41,283 nt of DNA, taken from contig NZ_JADKCX010000092.1 of NCBI RefSeq assembly GCF_016718685.1, positions 1 through 41,283 on the forward strand, read 5' to 3'. Position 1 is the first letter of the stretch. Each line of letters begins with the position of its first letter. Under the pieces are notes generated by a model, which saw only the letters and a program-made list of their open reading frames with translations, had not been told where the DNA came from and did not search any database. The translations under genes were made by a program, and so were the position numbers. This DNA comes from Haliscomenobacter sp. (GTDB taxonomy: Bacteria > Bacteroidota > Bacteroidia > Chitinophagales > Saprospiraceae). Of the stretch, positions 40,449-41,283 are shown one piece after another.

Positions 40449-41283
40449 ATGAAAAGGAGTATATTTTTATTGGCACTGCTTTTGAGCAGTGCGCTCACTC
40501 AACTGTGGGCAAAACCACCCAAATTTGAATGGAAACAGGCGACAGCCAACGGCTATACTTATCGGTACGTTGCCAACGACCCGATGCAAACCCGGTTTTA
40601 TACCCTAAAAAATGGCTTGACCGTCATTCTTTCACCCAATAAAAAGGAACCGCGCATCCGCACCTTGATTGCTGTACGTGCGGGCAGCAACACCGATCCC
40701 GCCACCAATACGGGTTTGGCCCACTACCTGGAGCACCTGTTGTTCAAAGGAACTGATAAAAATTATGTAGTTTCGCTCGATTGGGTAAAGAAAACCATTA
40801 TTAGATACAAATCGACTGCTCTCTACGGGCAGTACAACAAAACCACAGATCCCGATAAACGGGCTGGTTACACCGAAATCGACAAGTGTCAGGCGAGGCC
40901 ACTCAAGTTTGCCATCGACAATGAATACGACAAAACCATAGAAAACATGGGGCGTTGGCACCAATGCGCACACTTCAGAGGAAGAAACGGTATACAGAGG
41001 ACATTCCCTTCAATACCATCGACCGTTTTTGACCTTACAGGCGGAACGTTTCCAAAAAAACCGATATTCCGCATTTTCACACCGGGTTGGAAGCCGTTTT
41101 GAGGAAAAAAGCCGCACTTTGGATGAAGATCCCCTAAAGATTTTATACGCTTCTTGTCCGGGGTATTTCCAAGCCATAATTACGACCAACAAACGACCAT
41201 CGGTACCATCGAAACCTGAAAAATCCCTCCCTGGTTGAAATTCGGAACTACTACAACAAATACTACGTAGCCAACAACATGGC
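40449..41283 (+). CDS. M16 family zinc metallopeptidase (insulinase/pitrilysin type), partial, frameshifted
   Basis: Start ATG 40449 with a signal peptide (MKRSIFLLALLLSSALTQLWA). YTLKNGLTVILSPNKKEPRI leads to the inverted zinc motif H92-Y-L-E-H96 in GLAHYLEHLLFKGT, the signature of M16 peptidases. The region after about residue 108 shows several shifts: KTTDPDKRAGYTEIDK and KFAIDNEYDKTIENMG are in one frame, and RFEEKSRTLDEDPLK with the second metal-binding Glu is in another near 41085-41140. The frame at the end reads EIRNYYNKYYVANNM, still typical of the family, so the gene continues beyond the window. It probably cleaves peptides in the periplasm. Confidence 0.82.

Noticed and set aside
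1..41283. tRNA, rRNA, integrase or transposase genes
   Set aside because: I looked for typical tRNA and rRNA sequence and for recombinase motifs and saw none that I could support.

Overview
This window is a stretch of Bacteroidota chromosome, most likely from a Saprospiraceae/Haliscomenobacter-like bacterium. The taxonomic guess is inferred from gene content and was not checked by search. Two adjacent giant proteins end in type B secretion-system-9 (T9SS) sorting domains and a haloperoxidase-like protein ends in a type A T9SS tail. There are also long lipoproteins, a bacterial sphingosine-phosphate-lyase-like enzyme, and promoters resembling the Bacteroidota TTTG-N19-21-TAnnTTTG consensus. 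No rRNA, tRNA, CRISPR array, integrase or transposase was recognised. Many reading frames are broken by single-base insertions or deletions, yet homology continues across every break. I read these as mostly sequence or assembly errors and give one gene span across each break.

Layout. 1-837 (+): end of a fumarylacetoacetate hydrolase (FAH) family gene. About 842-3461 (-): secreted BNR/VPS10-like beta-propeller protein, badly frameshifted. 3564-6111 (+): M1 aminopeptidase overlapping (ATGA) a TauE/SafE permease. 6353-9353 (+): three tandem genes for helical proteins that look like a tripartite alpha-pore-forming toxin of the HBL/NHE-AhlABC-SmhABC type, with a candidate promoter before and a hairpin after; this is the most interesting system here. 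9541-11586 (-): arginyl-tRNA-protein transferase-like protein and a lipoprotein aldose 1-epimerase. 11821-13284 (+): PLP-dependent decarboxylase of the sphingosine-1-phosphate lyase group. 13323-19510 and 19689-23407 (+): two paralogous giant repeat surface proteins; the second looks like the first after internal recombination deletions. 23519-25734 (-): vanadium-haloperoxidase/PAP2-like secreted enzyme.

25873-26743 (+): secreted endonuclease/exonuclease/phosphatase. 26849-28179 (+): GntP-type gluconate permease with a very clear promoter flanked by an inverted repeat. 28205-28642 (+): AT-rich small membrane protein. 28689-33465 (-): an SDR dehydrogenase, a Tat-exported TIM-barrel sugar isomerase/epimerase and a large PVC-type heme protein; with the permease this looks like a sugar-acid or polyol utilisation neighbourhood. 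33905-39511 (-): alpha-2-macroglobulin lipoprotein. 39717-40352 (+): stand-alone Lon-substrate-binding-domain protein. 40449 to the window end (+): M16 zinc peptidase, cut by the window edge.

Taken together the genes point to an envelope- and secretion-rich lifestyle: T9SS cargo, protease and protease inhibitor, exported hydrolases, and a pore-forming toxin that may act on eukaryotic or bacterial neighbours.
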